This document shows, piece after piece, positions 22,387-34,430 of a stretch of 64,000 nucleotides of DNA. The DNA is taken from NCBI GenBank assembly GCA_964017145.1, contig CAXHKQ010000012.1:1-64000 (forward strand), written 5' to 3'. This DNA is from Agrocybe praecox. Its lineage: Eukaryota; Basidiomycota; Agaricomycetes; Agaricales; Agrocybaceae. Within the stretch, counting starts at the first letter, position 1. Every line of letters starts with the position of its first letter. The position numbers and the translations under genes were made by a program. The notes beneath the pieces were generated by a model. It was not told the DNA's origin, searched no databases, and saw only the letters and a program-made list of their open reading frames with translations.

Positions 22387-24423
22387 CTACATTGTACTAG
22401 CACCTGTGGTTGATCCAGTAGAATCTATAGAGTCGTGTTCATCAATCTGGAAAAGAGTTGATTCCAGAAGATTAGAAGACATAGAAGAGGTAGTATTAGA
22501 GGCCGTAAAAGTAGACGCTTGTTTGCTTTGGGCGGTGCGAGCAATAGCCCCTAAAGCCATAAAGTCTACTCCTTCGAAATCATCCTCCACATTGTGAAGA
22601 TCAGCACCGGCTCGACTTTGGGAACTAATGCCAAATTAGAGCCTTCATCAAAACTAAATTCGTCATTTGATAGGCTCAGCACTTACTAAACAGTTTTGAA
22701 GAGCTCTCGTTGAAGATAGTTTGCATAGCCAGAATCCTGGGACTTGGAGACAAAATAGTTCCAGGCCTCCATATGATGTTCGTATCTAGAATTATTTAAA
22801 GTTAATTAACTCGAAATATGTGTTTAAAAAAAAGGAAATTACTTAGCACGACAATTATCTTCACTGAATGGGATTTGAAGCTTGACACCCGTAACCCACT
22901 GCTTTAAGCAGTTTTCGATCTGTAACATAATACCTTAGTTGAAATAAAAGCCTTCCCAGTATAAAAAAACACTTACGCATGTTATAACCAAAACAATAAC
23001 CGGCGCTGGAATTATCTTCTTCGCCATCATGATGTTGTAGGCATTTAGGTCAGACTTTGCTTTTTCGGTACAAAACCATTGCTGACGAATGACTTCAGAA
23101 ATTATTGGGTTGCCATAGGGTCGTAGGGTATCAACCTCTCCGTTCTACTAATGATATAAGAGACAGACAAAGAACAAACAAAAAAATGTACTTCAAAGTT
23201 AAGACCTCCAAATCGAAACCTTCCCTTTTCAAGGAGCCATGCGACATAGGCTGCTCGGTCTCTAGCCTTTGGAAATTCTCCTGGAAGACCATAATGACCA
23301 GTAATCAGGTTTTGCACCCGATTAGCAAGAGTATTTGTTAGACCCCCTCTGTCATAAATGGCCTAATGTGATGGAAGTATAAAAGGAATGAGATGGATAC
23401 GAAAATTTATGTAGGGCTTACATAGGTAATTAAACTATCAATGGTCTCTTGATCGTTGCTTTGAATAAGATCTTGAAGAATTTTTTTGAGAATAGGAGTT
23501 GACGCTGCTTGTTTGAGAAGGTCCATGTTATACTTAGCTCTTTCAGCTGGCCCTTTGGGAGGATATGGCGTATCTGTATTTAATATAAGTATAAGAAGCA
23601 AAATACAACGAGTGGTAGGAAGAAGAGCTACTATACCTAGAGCTGCTTGTTGTCGAAAATGCTTCTTGGCCATAATGGCCAATGGCAAGACCTTGTCGTT
23701 GAATTCTTTTCTGGTGATTTTTCCCTTACCGTTACCAGACTTGTTTTTCTTTGAAAAAATCTTTCGACTTGCGCTATCAGCAGAAGCTTGCATGAGAATC
23801 TACAAAAGAGTGAGTTTTATATGATGAAAGTTTAAATATAAGGAAGCAAACCCCATTTGTGGCAAACATATCGTCATGACCAGACAGCCCATCATCTTCT
23901 TCATCTTCCTCTTCTTCCTCCTCTCCTTCCCGATCATCTTCTAGAGCATCAGACTCATTGTTGCTTTTGCTTCTCTCTTCTTCATCCTCGTCAAAAGGCT
24001 CGAGTTCTTCATTTTGGGCACCGCCTAGAGAATTAGCCAAATCCAATTCCTCCTTGTCCATTACACGTGGGCGCTTAGCTCTTGGCCCAGTAGAAGGTGG
24101 GTTAATGGGAGGGTCATCCTCTGGTTCAGACCCTGCCGAGTCCGAGGATTCATTGTCCCTGGCGTCTTGATTTCTCTTGCGAATCTCTATTCAAAGAAAA
24201 CATCAGAAAGAACAAACAACTTAGATTAAAAAAACATGCTTTGCATTTTTTCTTGCTCCGCAGTCTTGTCAGACTTTTTTTTCTGTTCTATCAAACCATT
24301 CAGCGTTGTTTCTGTTGTAGAACGAGTTTTTCCTCCAGAAGTCTTGCTAGCCGGCTTTTGGGTAGTTGACTTCTTGGCCTTGACCTGCTTCTGCATTGAA
24401 GCTCTGGTATTAGCGCTAGGCAT
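22387..24423 (-). CDS. DUF6532-like fungal protein (multi-exon)
   Basis: The ATG at 24423 opens MPSANTRASMQKQVKAKK. Exons with matching phases: 23852 back to 24186 (acidic, EGEEEEEEDEEDDG), 23799-23637, 23573-23422, 23362-23192, 23144-22977, 22919-22853, 22785-22687 and 22624-22387. The first junction (about 24240 to 24186) lacks a good phase-compatible donor, so the true exon 1 is uncertain. The core includes AIYDRGGLTNTLANRVQNLI, GLPGEFPKARDRAAYVAWLL and EVIRQQWFCTEKAKSDLNAY, the pattern I associate with DUF6532, an expanded agaricomycete family of unknown function. The basic N-terminus and acidic linker suggest a nuclear protein. It starts 168 bp downstream of the dioxygenase-like gene on the same strand. 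Confidence 0.6.
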
Positions 24424-27400
24424 ACTGAGGAAGAAAGTGGAAGTAGGATTGCAGGAAAAGTAGAATGTGGTACAAAGCAAAGCGCAAAAACCAACATAAC
24501 ATATGAAACAGGGATATTGGTTAAGCGATGTCAAACAATAAACAAACTTTGTTAAACAAAAAGTAGAATTACGCCTACTACAAAGAAGTAATTAATGAAT
24601 AAAGTCCTTGTTGTGGCCCCAATCATTAAAATTAACTATCCAATCTTGAGCACTTTTGTCTGTATGAAAAACAAAAGAAGCTCTTTTCCCATCAAAATCC
24701 ATATTAAAATGACTGATATAGTTAGAAGGAAAAGCAGCAAAATCGCCATTTCTTGCAGCCATGGCAAGGCCAATTTCATGAAAAGCTATATCTCCTCCAA
24801 TGCAGTCTGAAGCCACCAATAAGCCACATACCCGCCAATCCTTATAGTCTCGATGGAAGGTAGTAGAGCAGTTGAGATTTAATACAACACTACTGAAAGG
24901 TCTCATTGGTGCAACCTCATAGTCTGGAAGCAGATCAATGTATCTTGACAATTCTTCCATAATTTCTGGAAGAAGAGCCTCAATCTGTAAAATATGACTT
25001 TTCAAACAACAAGCAGTAATTATTTTCAAGAAACTTACAGTATCTTTGGTCCATCCAAACAGTTTTTTAAACGAATCTTGAAAGAGAAAATATTCCTCCA
25101 TGTTGTCGATTGTTTCTTTAGAATATCAGGGAATTAATTGAGAAAGAGCTTGCTGGCGTTGAGCTTTTTTCTTCTTGAGGAGATAAGGAGAGATGTTTGA
25201 AGGGGATCCAGTTCCCTAAAGATAGAATTGTAAGCTTAGAAGGAGAAGAGGAAGAAAATGCTACCTTGGTTGCGAATCTACTATACAATGTAAAATGAAT
25301 ATTAGGATAAAGGAAATCCCATGGTTCTCCTTTAGTATTAGTAGCTTTGAAGTCATTTGGCCAAATAGTTGTAAGACGATCACAAAGATCATCTCTAATG
25401 CTATCTGGCATAGATGGAACGACTATGAGAAGAAAGTTTCCATTTTTATCGTTAACTCGGAGAGTTTTGCTGTAAGTTAAATATCATGTAGGAGTGAAAG
25501 AAGAGAAAAAAGAAAAACTTACTTTTCGAGTATAGCAGGGTTAAATCTGACATACACTCCTTCCTCCTTTCTACCAGTCTTTAATAGATCTTGAAGCTAA
25601 TTGAAATAATGTAAAATGGCAAAGAAGAACAACAATGCATCAGAGACGCTTACTTTAATTTTAAGATCTTCAAGATCTTTCGCCCAAACACCATCTTCAA
25701 CAAACTGCCTTTCCTTCTCTGTGAAGTCAAAAATTCCCTTAGGATTTTTCCTGGGCCCAGGGAATTTGCGATTTTGGCCCAAGCTTGGATCAAAATTTGT
25801 GTCTATAATGAAAACATCCATATTAGGAAGGGACAAAGGTGTGGACAAATTATTGGAAGTATCGGAAATGATATCTTTATCTGACAAAGGAGAATGGATA
25901 GACTTGAGAACAGGGATTAATGGAAAGCGTTCAATGCTTTCATTTATGAATGAAAGACAAGATTCCCAAGCATCCATATTTCGAACACCAATTCGGAAAG
26001 AACTATATATAAAAGTTTAAGTTCGAGAAAAATAAGCACAAATACATAAAAATCATACCGGGACCGAAGTGCTCCGAAGTATCGAGCACTATTCAGAAGA
26101 TCGGTACAATCAACAAATTCAGTCAATCCATGATAAGCAAGCAGAGACTGGTCCAGAAGTGTCGGCAGAGATAATGGCCATCTCTTGCGCATTTTATCAA
26201 CGGCAGGTATGAGATTTTTGATTACCAGCTTTCCTATGCGCAATCCTATGGCGAATATATCATCAAAGAATGTCCAGAACAAATAAAACATAAGACAACT
26301 GACTTGGATTTGGATTTGCAATAATCTGGCAAATAGTGTCACATACGACAACAGGTAACCTGCCTAAAGTTGCCTTTGTTCTTGCCCCAGCCGCAAGTAG
26401 TAAAAAATAAATAGAGCCTGTCAATATATGCCTTAAAACAATAGACTATTGGATATAAATTTAAAAACCTACCAGCCTCTGCTAGCTTGGCAAAATTAGA
26501 TCCACTTTTTTGCCATCGCTCATAAGAGCTTATATGGGTTTTGGGTGGCAAATAGTGCAGTAAGATATCGTTTCTGCTTATTCCAGGTTTCGAAACTTCC
26601 AAACTTTTAATTTGAATTAGCATGATAGAAAATAAAATTTAAGAATTAAAGCGTACCACTTCAGTTTGGTAATAAAGTGCATACAGTTTACCATACTAAG
26701 AAAACTGATGCACACTTCGACTTTTTCATGAAGAGCACAGCACTCTGCAACGGATGATAACGTCTGGCCGTAGACAGATGAATTCACCCCCGGGTTTGAC
26801 TTCCAGATATCTCCAGCCATTAAATGATCTATAGAAGAAGAAAACTCTCCCATGATGCGTTCAATGTTGGTGTTGGATAAAATATTAAGTAGGCATTTAT
26901 CGACAGTAGTCGGAAGATTTTCCGAGGCAAAAGTTGGATCTATCTCTTCCCAAAGCCTTTGATGTTGGACTATGATTGTAATCAAAGAAGCAAGAGTCAG
27001 GTATGCGTTGAATTTCAATCAATGATTAAAGGATTATTTACCATTTGTTTTATCCGTTGTGCCCTTCGAGGGCACTTGACTACTTTTCGACGAAAGCATT
27101 TTCATAGAAGCCCCACCACGTGCATCACCTTTCAAAGCACTTGGTCCAGAGCCTAAGCCAAAAATATTAGCATACGGGCAATAGGAAGAAGGAATCTATT
27201 GTACCTTTCCTGGTCTTGTTGGGGCCTGCATTCTTGCTATGGCCTGCAGGTTGGCTTTCTGCAGCATAGACGTCAGGATCAAGATATTTGTGAAAGACGA
27301 TTATTACTTACCTTCATCGTCTCTCATCGCAATACGTCTTTTAGACGGAATATCGGTAGCTTCTTCATCTTCGGGATGCTCTTCAAGTAGGGTTGTGGAC

Positions 27401-28412
27401 CTGGAGCGGTGGGCGGTGCCAGAGACAGAGTCGTTGTCAGAGTCGACTCCAATTTGGCCTGCTGCAAAGTAAATGTCAGGATCAGGGCATTGGTGAAAGG
27501 TGAGATTATTTACCTTCATCGTCACTCGTCGTAGCGAGTCTTTTAGATGGAATAATGGTTGCTTCTTCATCTTCAGGATGCTCTTCAAATAGGGTCTTGG
27601 ACCTGAAGCGGTGGGCGGTGCCAGAGACAGCGCCATTGTCAGAGTCGACTTCGATTTGGCTTTCTGCAACGTAAATGTCAGAATCAGGATATTTGTGAAA
27701 GGCGAGATGATTTACCTTCATTGCCACTCGTTGTCGCGCGTCTTTTAGATAGAATGCAGCGGCGGCGTTCGCCGCCAGAGACAGCATCGTTGTCAGAGCC
27801 TTCATTGTCACTCTTCGTCGCGCGTCTCTTAGATAGAATGTGGCGGCGTTCGCCGCCAGAGATAGCGTCGTTGTCAGAGTCGACTTCGATTTGAGTTGCT
27901 GCAACGTACATGTCAGGATTGGGATATTTGTGAAAGGCGAGATTATTTACCTTCATTGCCACTCGTTGTCGCGCGTCTTTTAGATAGAATGCGGCGGTGT
28001 TCGCCGCCAGAGGCAGCATAGTTGTCGGAGTCGACTCCACTTTGGCCTGCTGCAACGTAAATGTCAGGATCAGGGCATTGGTGAAAGGTGAGATTATTTA
28101 CCTTCATCATCACTCGTCGTAGCGAGTCTTTTAGATGGAATGATGATAGCTTCTTCATCTTTGTGCTGCTCCTCAAGTAGGGTCTTAGACCTGGAGTGGT
28201 GGGCGATGCCAAAGACAGCATCGTTGTCAGAGTCAATTTCGGTTTGGCTTTCTGCAACATAAATGTTAGAATCGGGATATTTGTGAAAGGCAAGATCATT
28301 TACCTTCATCTTCCATCGATGTAGCGTGTCTTTTAGATGGAATGATGGTAGCTTCCTCGCCTTCGTGCTGCTCTTCAAATAGGGTTTTGGACCTGGAGCG
28401 GTGGGCACCGCC

Positions 28413-28923
28413 TGTCAGGGCAACACTAAGATCAGTGTGACAAGGCCACCAACAAAGACAAAGCAAGAGAGAGAGGGAGAGAGAGAGAGAGAGAGATGAA
28501 GAGAGAGAGAGAGAGACACTCAATGGTTCTAAGAGATCACACCAATGATAGTGGATATCCTAAGAGATTGAAGCTGGGGCTACAGCTACCTACATGTCCA
28601 GTATATATACCCTACAGCTATTCTAGAATATTCCTACATTACATCATGAAACAAAAGGATGAGTAAGACAATGACATCATAAAGGAATGATGAATAAGAC
28701 AATGACATCATGAAACAAGGAGAAGAATGATGTGGAGCAATTGAGGCAGTGCTCATGGGAAATAAAGATGATAAGTATCTAATCAAGGATCTAAGTGATA
28801 ATCAATGAGATAATCAAGGAGATAATCAAAGATGTAAAAGAGATAAGATATCTACATAATTAAGAAAGGGAAAAATGCGAAATAAATATATAAAAATAGA
28901 GAAAAATAGGGGAAACCCTGACA
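28413..28923 (-). repeat. Gypsy A 3' LTR
   Basis: 511 bp; the 3' LTR relative to the element's minus orientation. It contains a GA microsatellite (about 28465-28517) and, on the minus strand, a TATATATA box (about 28600) with AGCTTCAATCT about 35 nt downstream. Confidence 0.92.
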
Positions 28924-31900
28924 TCACCCCCTCTCTAAGGCACATTTCCCACAATGTGCACATGTATGAGTAAGTTTAGAGGGTTTCAGAGGAGGAGGAG
29001 GTTCAGTGAAGTTAATTAAAGGTGAAAAAGAAAGTCTATCAAAAGTAAGAGCAGAAATCCTTCTGGATGCAGCTGGATGCTTGGCATGGAACTCTTTGAT
29101 TGATTTGGCTGCCTTCTTCAAATGTTCAGCAGGTTCCCAACTGCTTTCTTCATTTGGATAGTTTTTCCATTTAACCAAGTACTGCAGCTTATTTCTGAAT
29201 AATCTGCTGTCCTTAATGTACTCAACTTCCCATTCAGGATTTTCTCCTTTAATGACAGGTGGAGGTCTGGAGGGAGGCTTTCTTCCAACAGTATCAGGAT
29301 GGTAGGGCATGAGCTTAACTACATTGAACACTGGATGGATTTTCATGGTTTTAGGCAGTTGGAGCTCATAGGCATTTGAACCAACAACTTTGGTAATTTT
29401 GTATGGTCCATATCTCTTGTCATCCAATTTCTTGGAAGGCCTATCAGTCTTTAGATCCTTGCCATCTAGCCAAACCATGTCCCCAACCTTATACTCAGTA
29501 GGTGTACCTCTGTTTCTATCATAGAATCTAGCCATGTCATCAGCAGCCTTTTTGAGTGCAGACTCTGCTTCTTTCCTGGCCTCTTCCATGTTTTTCACAA
29601 AGGTATCTACAGTGTCCATCTTGCTGTCTCTGAGAGGTTCTGTGCCCATTCTTGGATGTCTACCATTGTTGAGCATGAATGGTGTCTGTCTGGTAGAGGC
29701 CTGAACTCTGTTGTTGTAGGAAAATTCAGCCAAGGCCAACCATTCTACCCAGTCATCCTGTCTATGGTTTATGAAGAGCCTGAGATATTGTTCTACTTCT
29801 TGGTTGACTCTCTCAGTCTGACCATCAGTTTGAGGATGGTAGGCTGTAGATGAAGCAGTCTGAATACCAAGTATAGAGTTAAGCTCTTTCATAAATTTGG
29901 AGACAAACTGAGGACCTCTATCACAGATGATTTTGATAGGTAGACCATGCAATTTCCAAACATAGTCCCTGTAGAGCTTAGCAGTACCTTCAGATGTGAC
30001 CTCATCTGTAGTAGGTATGATGTGGATCATCTTGCTAAGTCTGTCTACAACTATCATAATGGCATTATACCCTTGACATTCAGGTAAGCCAGTGATAAAG
30101 TCCACAGAAATAGTCTGCCAAACATCAGAGGGAATCTCAGTTGGAGTCAGGAAGCCAACAGGTTTAGCAGGGAATGTCTTGGTCCTGTTACATCTATCAC
30201 ATCCTCTGGTGTAGGCTGCAATATAATGGGACATCCCTGGCCACCAATAATTTCTAGAGACTAACTCTATTGTCTTCCATTTCCCTGGATGTCCAGCAAT
30301 GTAGGCATCATGATGCAGTTCCACAATTTTCCTTCTGAGGTCTTTGTCTTTTGGAACATACACCTTTCCTCTGTAGAGAACAAGCCCTTGCTCCTCTGAC
30401 CATTCCTGTCCATCTATCTTCTTGGTTGAAGACTTCTTCATCTCCTGTACTGCCTTGACCACTTTCTCATCAAAGTCCTTTGCTTCTCTAATCTTCTTGA
30501 GAAGATCAGTCTCAGGACCAGCCAATGTGGTATGACCCTGTTTGAGGGCCTGGATCTTGAAGTAGGAAGGTTTGAGGAGAACTACATTTTCATTATCATT
30601 CTCCCCCTTCTTATGGTCTGATCTCCTAGACAATGCATCTGGCTTTAAAGACTTTTTACCAGGCCTATGATGAAGAGAAAAATCAAATCTGGACAAAAAG
30701 AGTGACCATCTGGCCTGCCTTCTGGTTAACTTCTGGGCAGTCATAAAGTACTCTAGATTCTTGTGATCTGTCCAAATCTCAAAGGTATGTTGAGTCCCTT
30801 CAAGATAATGTCTCCATTCATCTAGTGCTCTGATAATAGCCAGCATCTCCTTGTCATGGATTTCATAATTCCTTTCTACTTCAGAGAGAGACTTAGACAT
30901 AAAGGCCACAGGATGCCATTTTCCATCCAAACCTTCCTGAGACAGTACAGCTCCAGTAGCATAATCAGAGCTATCTGCTTCAACTTTATAAGGTTTGTTG
31001 TCATCAGGGAAGATTAGAACAGGGGAGGATGTGACCTTAAGCTTTAGCTGGTCAAAGGCTTCCTGGTGTCTAAGTCCCCATCTCCAGACTGTCCCTTTCT
31101 TTGTCAATTCATGAAGTGGCTTGGCAATGTCTGCAAAATCCTCTATGAACCTTCTGTAGAAGTTAACAAATCCCAAGAATGATTGAACATCCTTGACATT
31201 TTCAGGCTCAGGCCATTTGGAAACTCCCTCTACCTTGACAGGATCCATTTCAATCTTGCCTTGTGAAATGATAAGTCCAAGATATTCAATCTTTTCCTTT
31301 TCAAATTCACATTTTTCTGCTTTCAGGTAGAGTTTATTCTGTTCAAGGATTTGCAAGACCTTCTTGACTACCTCCCTATGATGTTCCAGAGTCTCAGTGA
31401 AGACCAATATGTCATCCATATAAACAATGACCACATTGCCATCAATAAGCTCTATAAAAATGTCATTCATCATAGTTTGGAAAGTTGCAGGACTGTTGGT
31501 TAAGCCAAAGAACATGACCAGTGGTTCAAACAGCCCTCTATTGGTTCTGAAAGCTGCTTTCCACTCATCCCCTTCCTTAACTCTAACATTGTTAAAGCCC
31601 CACCTGACATCCAGCTTGGTGAAATACTTGGCTTTGCTGAGTTTGGTAATGATGTCAGAAATGAGAGGTAAGGGGTAAGAGTTCTTAATGGTCATTTCAT
31701 TTAGCTACCTATAATCCTGGACTAGTCTAAGAGAGCCATCCTTCTTTTTGACAAAGAACACAGGGGATGCCATAGGTGACTTGGATGGTCTAATCCTACC
31801 AGACTTCAGATTCTCCTCTAAAAAGGCATCAAGCTCTTTTTGCTCATTTGGGGAAAGAGGATAAATCTTTGATCTGTAAGGCTCTGACCCAGGCTTTAGC

Positions 31901-32814
31901 TCAATAGCATGATCCCAAGGCTTTCTGTCAGGTAGCCTGTCAAAGGACTCCTTTGAAAAAACTCCCTTAAATTGGTGATAATGCTTGGGGACAGCTTCTT
32001 CAAAGGTCTTCTTTGGGGATTCAGCCTGTTGATGAGACTCTTCTGCTAATTTCTGGGACACAGTTGAGGTAGCATTGATAGACTGCTTTTGAGGATGGAG
32101 ATAAGAGATAAAAATCCTATCCTCAGGTTCAATCTCAGAGTCAGAGTCAGGTGAGTGATCTACAAGATCTACACCTTCATCATCAAACTGAGGGAGCTGT
32201 CTTCTCTGTACTGCAGCTATCCTCTGTCTCTTTCTCCTGGCTCTAATTACTTCCATGTGGCAGTCAGATGGACATCTAGTAAACTGGACATCACCTGACT
32301 TCCAGTTGACATCAGGATTATGTAGATAGAGCCAGGTATGCCCAATAATAGCAGTCTTGTCCCCCAAGTCACAAACAGCAAATGTAGCCTTTTCTGTGTG
32401 GTTCTTGTACACCATAGTCAAGTCCACTTCCTCATGAATAGAGCCACTTTTGTTGAGAGTACCATCAACATTATAGACTGGAATGGCTCTAGGAAGTTTC
32501 CTTGTGTTGAGATTATGGTATTTTACAAAACCAGTATCCAGAAAAAGACCAGTAGCTCCAGAGTCAAGCAAGGCATTCACAGGCAACCTTTTTCCTGTAT
32601 CCATTGTCTTGAGAATGACTGACAAATGGGTAGAGGCTTTTGGTTTGTGCCCTAAGATGTATATTCTCTCAGGAGTAGAAGGGAGAAGGGAATCAGAATT
32701 TGAGGACATGATTTCTGTATCAGATTCAGAAGAGGTGGGATTGACTTTATCATTTTCATCTTCTAATACATTGAATCTATTCCATTGGGACATGTCCTTC
32801 ACCAATGGTGCCTC
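28924..32814 (-). pseudogene. Gypsy A Pol (protease, RT, RNase H, integrase, chromodomain)
   Basis: The Pol frame lies -1 relative to gag and is open from the gag end to 28924 except for a TAG at 31705-31703, in RT just after SLRLVQDYR and before LNEMTIKNSYPLPL. Motifs: protease NALLDSGATG; RT YMDDILVF; RNase H KVEADSSDYATGAVLSQ; integrase HHCC (LHHDAYIAGHPGKW...CDRCNRTK) and DDE (SVDFITGL, CDRGPQF, TDGQTERVNQEVE); a C-terminal chromodomain (YLVKWKNYPNEESSWEP) expected to direct integration to modified histones. After it a tail with C-x2-C-x2-C (TCAHCGKCALERG) ends exactly at the LTR. The stop makes this copy defective unless read through. Confidence 0.88.
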
Positions 32815-33899
32815 TAAAAATCCTTTTTCTGTTCCTCTTGTTGCTGTCCTTCTTTTTCCTCCTTGATGAGTTTCCCATAGAAGTCTTTCAACTCCTCATG
32901 ATTCATGGCATTAATGTTGACTGTGGATCTACAGTCAGCAGCCTTATGTCCTTGTTTTCTGCATTTGAAGCAGATAAGAGGCCTGACTGATCTCCATCCA
33001 GAGTCAACTTCCATGGGAACAACATCTGGTTGCCTTGCCTGAGCAACAAAACTTCTCTGACTACTAGCAAAGGGAGAAGGACTGTGGGCAGCTGGTTTAG
33101 ACTGTGGCTTCTGTGATGCAGGAGCCTTAGAAAAAGGAGAAGAGGTTGAAGAGGTAGACTTATTAAAAGCCTCCATCTGTCTCCATTGTCTATCCAACTT
33201 AGTAGCCCAAGAAATCCAGCCATTCAGACTTTTGGGCATATCAGGAACATTGTAGACTTTTTCCCTGAGAGATCTGTTCAGCCCAGTCTGAAATTTCTCA
33301 ACCAAGGCAGCATCATTGTACCCAGTGTCAGAAACCAGTTCCCTGAAGCTAGCCACATATTCATCAGCAGTTTGACTTCCCTGCTTCAGAAGATTCATCT
33401 TGTGTCTGGCTGTGCTAGCAGGGTCTGGGTCTCCAAACACTTCCCTGAATTCATAGACAAAGTCTTCCCAAAGGCCTTCCTTGGAATAGTCTCCATCTAG
33501 AATTTTTGTCTTATCAAGGGCCCATTTCCCAGCAGTTCCTCCTTTCATATAGGACAGAGCACAAACAACCTTTTGAAGATCATCTGTAATACCCTTTCCA
33601 TAGAAGTATAGCTTGAGTTGACTCAAGAAGGTTTCTGCTTTTTGCATAGAACCATCATATGGCTCAGGAGGGGAAACTTTGATTCCAGACTGTGAACCAA
33701 AGGCAAAGGCACCATGACTGGCAGGGGGAGTATTGACCTCTTTTGCAGCAGCAGAGAAAGGTGATTGGGTGGTAGGAGGTGTGATTGATTGTTGCTGCTG
33801 CTGTCTCAAGAGAGTCACCTCTTGGGTAAGAAGAGAAATTTGTTGTAGGAGCTCTTCCACAGAGGGGAGAGTAGTGGTGGGGAGGGTGGTAGTGTCCAT
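32814..33899 (-). CDS. Gypsy A Gag
   Basis: 361 codons starting MDTTTLPTTTLPSVEELLQQ. It has an N-terminal Gln-rich coiled segment, a retrotransposon Gag core (AETFLSQLKLYFYGKG, LNLLKQGSQTADEYVASFRE-like) and a CCHC zinc knuckle CFKCRKQGHKAADC near the C-terminus, followed by a Glu/Lys/Gln-rich tail. The stop TAG lies in GGATTTTTAGAGG, where Pol is open in the -1 frame. Confidence 0.88.
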   Translation of the reverse strand: MDTTTLPTTTLPSVEELLQQISLLTQEVTLLRQQQQQSITPPTTQSPFSAAAKEVNTPPASHGAFAFGSQSGIKVSPPEPYDGSMQKAETFLSQLKLYFYGKGITDDLQKVVCALSYMKGGTAGKWALDKTKILDGDYSKEGLWEDFVYEFREVFGDPDPASTARHKMNLLKQGSQTADEYVASFRELVSDTGYNDAALVEKFQTGLNRSLREKVYNVPDMPKSLNGWISWATKLDRQWRQMEAFNKSTSSTSSPFSKAPASQKPQSKPAAHSPSPFASSQRSFVAQARQPDVVPMEVDSGWRSVRPLICFKCRKQGHKAADCRSTVNINAMNHEELKDFYGKLIKEEKEGQQQEEQKKDF

Positions 33900-34417
33900 A
33901 TTGTGGTGTAAATAAGGTAGAGGCTCTCTGGTGTGTGTGTGGGAGAAGCTATCTACTGAAAGTGTCCTTGGAATCTATTTATGTAAACTAAAAAAGATCT
34001 ATGTAGTGGATACCCAGTTGTCACCCCAAGCACAGTGGGTCTAAACCTAGGATCACAGGGTTGACTACCTGGTATTTTCCTAGACCACCAAAGACAGAAA
34101 CAGTTGGCCTGGATCTGCCCCAACAGTTGGTATCCCTATCTACAAGTTCACACACAACACACAGCAGAGAGTGAGAAATCCAGTAGAAACAGAGGTGTCT
34201 TAAGGAGATGTTGAAATTGGGGAGGGAGAAATGATGTAAAAGATTGGGAGGATATTGGAGGTTGAAGGGTTGGTAATGATGATGATGATGATATATGTGG
34301 TGAGAGGATGTGAGGGGAAATGGTGGAAAGAGAGATGAATAGATTGGTGTAGATAAATGTAGGTTGGTGTAGGTGAGGGTAAGATGATGGATGGTGATTG
34401 GTGGAGTTGTCTGAGAT

Positions 34418-34428
34418 AGCTTCAATCT
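34418..34428 (-). promoter_or_regulatory. Gypsy A self-priming site
   Basis: On the minus strand, two bases after the 5' LTR, the sequence is AGATTGAAGCT (11 nt). It is perfectly complementary to AGCTTCAATCT inside the same LTR (34593-34583), about 35 nt downstream of a TATATATA box and therefore near the expected RNA 5' end. No tRNA-like TGG site is present. This is the arrangement of Tf1/sushi elements. Confidence 0.65.
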
Positions 34429-34430
34429 TC

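Noticed and set aside
27312..28304. Regularly spaced repeats as a CRISPR-like array
   Set aside because: Units are about 150-200 bp, coding and flanked by eukaryotic splice sites. The genome is eukaryotic.
28465..28517. GA microsatellite as a regulatory GAGA element
   Set aside because: A simple repeat inside the LTR; nothing supports a specific function.
27304..28523. Overlapping ORFs reading MKVNNLTFHQCPDPDIYVAA and the like
   Set aside because: They read through the 52-nt introns in the wrong frame. The phase-1 exon frame is supported by splice sites and by the whole-gene frame.
29656..29853. Plus-strand ORFs inside gypsy A (also 31427-31678, 32338-32866)
   Set aside because: Antisense shadows of the Pol and Gag frames.
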